The translations under genes were made by a program, and so were the position numbers. 43,260 nt of DNA from JANOYC01 sp031428675 (lineage in GTDB: Bacteria; Actinomycetota; Actinomycetes; Actinomycetales; Microbacteriaceae), in NCBI GenBank assembly GCA_031428675.1, contig JANOYC010000173.1, positions 1 to 43,260 of the forward strand. Reading direction: 5' to 3'. Shown one piece after another: positions 40,809 to 43,260 of the stretch (position 1 is its first letter; every line of letters starts with the position of its first letter). Below the pieces are notes generated by a model. That model was given only the letters and a program-made list of their open reading frames with translations. It ran no database searches and was not told the origin of the DNA.

Positions 40809-42682
40809 CGAGCGCTGCCGCTGTCGGCTAGGGCCGACAATTGCCGTCCGAGCGCACTCGGATCGGTGAGGGGGAGTTCGCAGACGAAGTCCCGGCACAA
40901 GTAGGCGGTCGGTTCGCCCTCGCGAGCGATCTTGTCGGCGAAGATGGTGAAGCCCGCGCTGTCGAACGCGCGTGCTTGCGCGGCAGTGACCACGGCGACG
41001 ACTCCGCCACTGCGCCTCCACCGCCTCGCACGGAGCGCAAGCGGCGCATCCGGCTGATTCGTGACGACGATGAGTTGCAGTGGGGCAGCGGCGAGCGCTG
41101 AAGCCACCTGCAGAGCCGAGCCGAACGCGATGGCGCGGGGCCGCGGGCCGACGAGTCGCACTGCGGAGCGCGCTGCGGTCTGATAACGCATGTCGCCGGT
41201 GAGCGCCGCGAGCTGTGCGCACGCTCCCGCCATGGCGCTGAGACCGCTCGGATAGGCGCCTTCGCTGGGATCGACGTCGAGCGCGAGTCCGTGCGCCGCG
41301 AGCACCGGGTCGGGTCCGTCCGGAGCGGAGAACGGCGACGCGCTTTCGGGGATCGCGGCGGCGAGCACGGCGTCGGCGAGCTCCCGCGCCTTCGTCGCGT
41401 AGACCGCCTCTCCGGTTGCTACCGCAAGCTCGAGCAAACCGCTGGCCAACATGCCGTAGTCCTCCAGCGTCGCTGTGGCTGTGGACACCCGCCCTGCTAT
41501 CGCGGCCCGCACGATCGCTCCGGTCTCGTCAGCGTCGCGCAGTACTGCGTCGGCGGCGGTGCGAGCGGCACCGATCCAGTCGGGACGGTTCAGCAGCATC
41601 CCAGCTATCGACAGTCCACCAATGGCAAGTCCGTTCCACCCCGTCAGTCGCTTCTCGTCGAGGGCCGGTGGCCGCTGGCGAGCGCGGGCGTTGCGATCCA
41701 GAGCGTAGTAACCCCCTTCGACGCGCACACCGTCGACGATGCTTTCGCTGTCCTGTGCCGAGGCGAATCCACCGCCAGGAACGGCGAGGGTGTCGGTGAG
41801 GAAGCTGGCGATCCCGGAAGCCGTCTCGACGTCGTTGATGCGCGCGTAGGCAGCCAGCAGCAACGCGTTGTCGTACAACATGCGCTCAAAGTGGGGCTCG
41901 CTCCAGTCACGATTGACGGCGTAGCGAAAGAATCCGCCTTCCACCGGATCGCGGAGTTCAGATCGAGCCATCGCCGCCAACGTTCGTCGAGCCAGGGTGT
42001 CGGCGCGCGAATCCCCGAGCGACGCACGGTCGAGCAACATCAGCAGCACTCCGGCAACGGGAAACTTCGGCGCGGCACCGAATCCGCCGAACGTCGTGTC
42101 TTCCGTCTGGAGGAGTTCGTCGACGACAACGGTGAAGTCTATCGACGGCTCTCCGTCGCTTGCTGGCTGCATCCGTGTGCGCGCGCTGGCGCGCAACGCG
42201 ACCGCGATCGCGGATGCCGTGGCATCGATCTCGGCTCGTCGGTTCTGCCACGCGTCCACGACCGCCTCGAGCACGTCGGTGAAGCTTGCACGACCGTGCA
42301 TCGGGCGAGGCGGAAAGTAGGTACCCGCGAAAAACGTCACACCCTCGGGAGTCGCGAACACCGTCAAGGGCCAACCGAGTTGCTCAGTGAATGCGCCGGC
42401 AGCGGCCAAGTAGCTCGCGTCGACGTCGGGGAATTCCTCCCTGTCCACCTTGATCGACACGAAGTGCTCTCCCAAGTATTCGGCCACACCGGGATCGCTG
42501 AAGCTCTCCCGCGCCATCACATGGCACCAGTGACACGTCGAGTAGCCGATGGAGATCAGAACGGGAACATCCCGGCGTCGCGCTTCGGCGAAAGCTTCGG
42601 CGGACCACTGCCACCAATCCACCGGGTTGTCGGCGTGAGACCGCAGATACGGGCTCACAGCATCCTGCAGTCGGTTCGCCAT
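40805..42682 (-). CDS. Thioredoxin-domain (DUF255, YyaL-like) protein
   Basis: Large cytoplasmic protein of 625 residues. It opens with a DUF255 thioredoxin-like domain: NRLQDAVSPYLRSHADNPVDWWQW, then the CHWCH motif with Cys50 and Cys53 (IGYSTCHWCHVMARESF), VKVDREEFPDVD and FAGTYFPP. An (alpha/alpha) barrel, glycosidase- or epimerase-like, follows (GGFFRYAVNRDWSEPHFERMLYDNALLLAAY; LDEKRLTGWNGLAIGGL). The function in bacteria is unclear; the family includes spermatogenesis-associated protein 20 in animals. Both cysteines are kept, so a redox role is plausible. The ATG at 42682 follows TAGTCT by six bases, with GAGGAC between. It faces the ArsR gene, which is upstream in the same direction. 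Confidence 0.9.
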   Translation of the reverse strand: MANRLQDAVSPYLRSHADNPVDWWQWSAEAFAEARRRDVPVLISIGYSTCHWCHVMARESFSDPGVAEYLGEHFVSIKVDREEFPDVDASYLAAAGAFTEQLGWPLTVFATPEGVTFFAGTYFPPRPMHGRASFTDVLEAVVDAWQNRRAEIDATASAIAVALRASARTRMQPASDGEPSIDFTVVVDELLQTEDTTFGGFGAAPKFPVAGVLLMLLDRASLGDSRADTLARRTLAAMARSELRDPVEGGFFRYAVNRDWSEPHFERMLYDNALLLAAYARINDVETASGIASFLTDTLAVPGGGFASAQDSESIVDGVRVEGGYYALDRNARARQRPPALDEKRLTGWNGLAIGGLSIAGMLLNRPDWIGAARTAADAVLRDADETGAIVRAAIAGRVSTATATLEDYGMLASGLLELAVATGEAVYATKARELADAVLAAAIPESASPFSAPDGPDPVLAAHGLALDVDPSEGAYPSGLSAMAGACAQLAALTGDMRYQTAARSAVRLVGPRPRAIAFGSALQVASALAAAPLQLIVVTNQPDAPLALRARRWRRSGGVVAVVTAAQARAFDSAGFTIFADKIAREGEPTAYLCRDFVCELPLTDPSALGRQLSALADSGSAR

Positions 42683-42688
42683 GTCCTC

Positions 42689-42694
42689 AGACTA
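42689..42694 (-). promoter_or_regulatory. -10 box, leaderless start of the DUF255 gene
   Basis: TAGTCT on the minus strand with six bases (GAGGAC) before the ATG; the spacer could also pair weakly with 16S rRNA. Confidence 0.5.
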
Positions 42695-42756
42695 TGTCGC
42701 AGTCCGTTCGCGCCCCACTGAACTGAAACGAGCGCCCGGTCGTGTGCGGCCTCGTG

Positions 42757-43137
42757 TCAGCGAGCTCGCCACGGGTCGTCGGGGTCTCGTCCGTGCCCGC
42801 GATGCCCGCGTTTGCTCGGGTGATTGACCCCCAGCGGGTCGGTGCCATCCGTCCAACCGATCCGGCGATCCCAGCGCGAGCGGAGTCGTCGCACTTCCTT
42901 CTCCAGTCGTGGGATCACGCCGGCGTCGAGGCGATAGTAGTGCTCGGTCCAATCGGTGCGTACACGCACCCAGCCAAGTCGCCTGAATACAGCGAGGTGG
43001 TGCTGCACGGCGGACCGGCCTACGCCGAACTCAGTCGTCACTATCGCGCAGATTTCGCCGGCGGTGTGTTCCCCGCTCGCGAGCATCTCGACGATCCGTC
43101 GCCGAATCGGTTGCCCCAACACCTCGAAGACGTCCAC
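42757..43137 (-). CDS. ArsR family winged-helix regulator
   Basis: DNA-binding protein of 126 residues: MDVFEVLGQPIRRRIVEML opens the winged helix, with GEHTAGEICAIVTTEFGVGRSAVQHHLAVFRRLGWVRVRTD carrying the recognition helix (SAVQHHLAVFRRLGWV). The beta hairpin TEHYYRLD follows, then a charged, His/Gly/Asp-rich C-terminal tail. No CxC metal-binding set is present, so a metal sensor of the classical SmtB type is unlikely; SRPBCC-linked ArsR proteins look similar. GTG start; a CAGAGT hexamer lies six bases before it. The 18-bp inverted repeat directly upstream is its likely own operator. DUF255 lies 74 bases downstream in the same direction. Confidence 0.88.
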   Translation of the reverse strand: MDVFEVLGQPIRRRIVEMLASGEHTAGEICAIVTTEFGVGRSAVQHHLAVFRRLGWVRVRTDWTEHYYRLDAGVIPRLEKEVRRLRSRWDRRIGWTDGTDPLGVNHPSKRGHRGHGRDPDDPWRAR

Positions 43138-43141
43138 GATT

Positions 43142-43187
43142 TCACTCTGTCAGTTCGCGATGATGTCAACGCGAACTGACAGAGTGA
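43142..43187. repeat. 18-bp perfect inverted repeat upstream of arsR-type gene
   Basis: TCACTCTGTCAGTTCGCG (43142-43159) is perfectly matched by CGCGAACTGACAGAGTGA (43170-43187) across a 10-base spacer. On the minus strand the spacer begins with TTGACA (43164-43169), a consensus -35, 14-16 bases before weak -10 candidates. The arm next to the gene lies four bases from the start codon. This arrangement fits autorepression, since a bound dimer would cover the promoter. Confidence 0.85.
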
Positions 43188-43260
43188 CATCGAAGGTGCC
43201 GGGTGCGAGCGGGTTGGGGAGGGGCCAGCCTATTCGACGTGCACGTGGCGCTCGTCGGGT

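Noticed and set aside
43230..43260. Short open minus-strand frame ending in TAG at the right edge
   Set aside because: Only nine codons are visible, too few to support a gene; it could be the end of a neighbour outside the window.

Overview
The window is about 43 kb of high-GC DNA with dense, mostly SD-poor genes and the gene vocabulary of an actinobacterium. It has GTG starts, DUF501, a DUF222/HNH protein, DUF4192, protein O-mannosyltransferase and a class-I single-zinc-site style MetRS. The style and the set of accessory genes fit the family Microbacteriaceae; I cannot name a genus. There is no rRNA, CRISPR, transposase or prophage. No gene-free stretch exceeds about 180 bases.

From memory of Mycobacterium tuberculosis (roughly Rv1002c-Rv1025), most of the window is one conserved actinobacterial housekeeping neighbourhood: DUF501, a FtsB/DivIC-like protein, eno, mazG, mfd, pth, rplY, prs, glmU, ispE, rsmA, tatD, metG, rsmI and pmt. 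Other genes are spliced between these.

Layout. 1-7074 (minus strand): tRNA-Leu(UAA), ndh, membrane-anchored subtilase, DUF501, FtsB-like, eno, hisS, mazG. 7151-8189 (plus): a CAAX-type membrane protease, then the C-terminal stump of a short-chain dehydrogenase. 8190-17629 (minus): DUF222/HNH, DUF4192, mfd, an NAD-epimerase-like protein, pth, rplY, gntK, a small monooxygenase-like protein. 17722-19606 (plus): gnd and a small membrane protein. 19603-22060 (minus): glmU then prs. 22151-22783 (plus): tRNA-Gln and a MarR regulator. 22837-36235 (minus, in transcription order from the right): rsmI, a quinone-reductase-like oxidoreductase, metG, tatD, rsmA, a HEAT-repeat/GT4 glycosyltransferase, a GT1 glycosyltransferase, ispE, a membrane-fused sulfite-oxidase-like molybdoprotein, and an ABC-F ATPase. 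36276-40808 (plus): pmt, metY, a CoA-binding protein, a sulfurtransferase. 40805-43137 (minus): a thioredoxin-domain DUF255 protein and an ArsR-type regulator. An 18-bp perfect inverted repeat lies just upstream of the ArsR gene.

Working logic: the core genes serve the cell wall (glmU), nucleotide supply (prs), isoprenoids (ispE), translation (metG, hisS, rsmA, rsmI, rplY, pth, tRNAs) and repair (mfd, mazG). gntK and gnd, on either side of one promoter region, form a gluconate-to-pentose-phosphate shunt. metY, the CoA-binding protein and the sulfurtransferase look like a sulfur/methionine module.

Two observations stand out. First, in at least a dozen genes a TANNNT-type hexamer lies exactly 6 (sometimes 7) bases before the start codon, and most of these lack a Shine-Dalgarno sequence. 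This points to pervasive leaderless transcription and was used to choose starts. Second, a translationally coupled pair of glycosyltransferases, one fused to a HEAT-repeat domain, is inserted between rsmA and ispE. It is the best candidate here for undescribed biochemistry.
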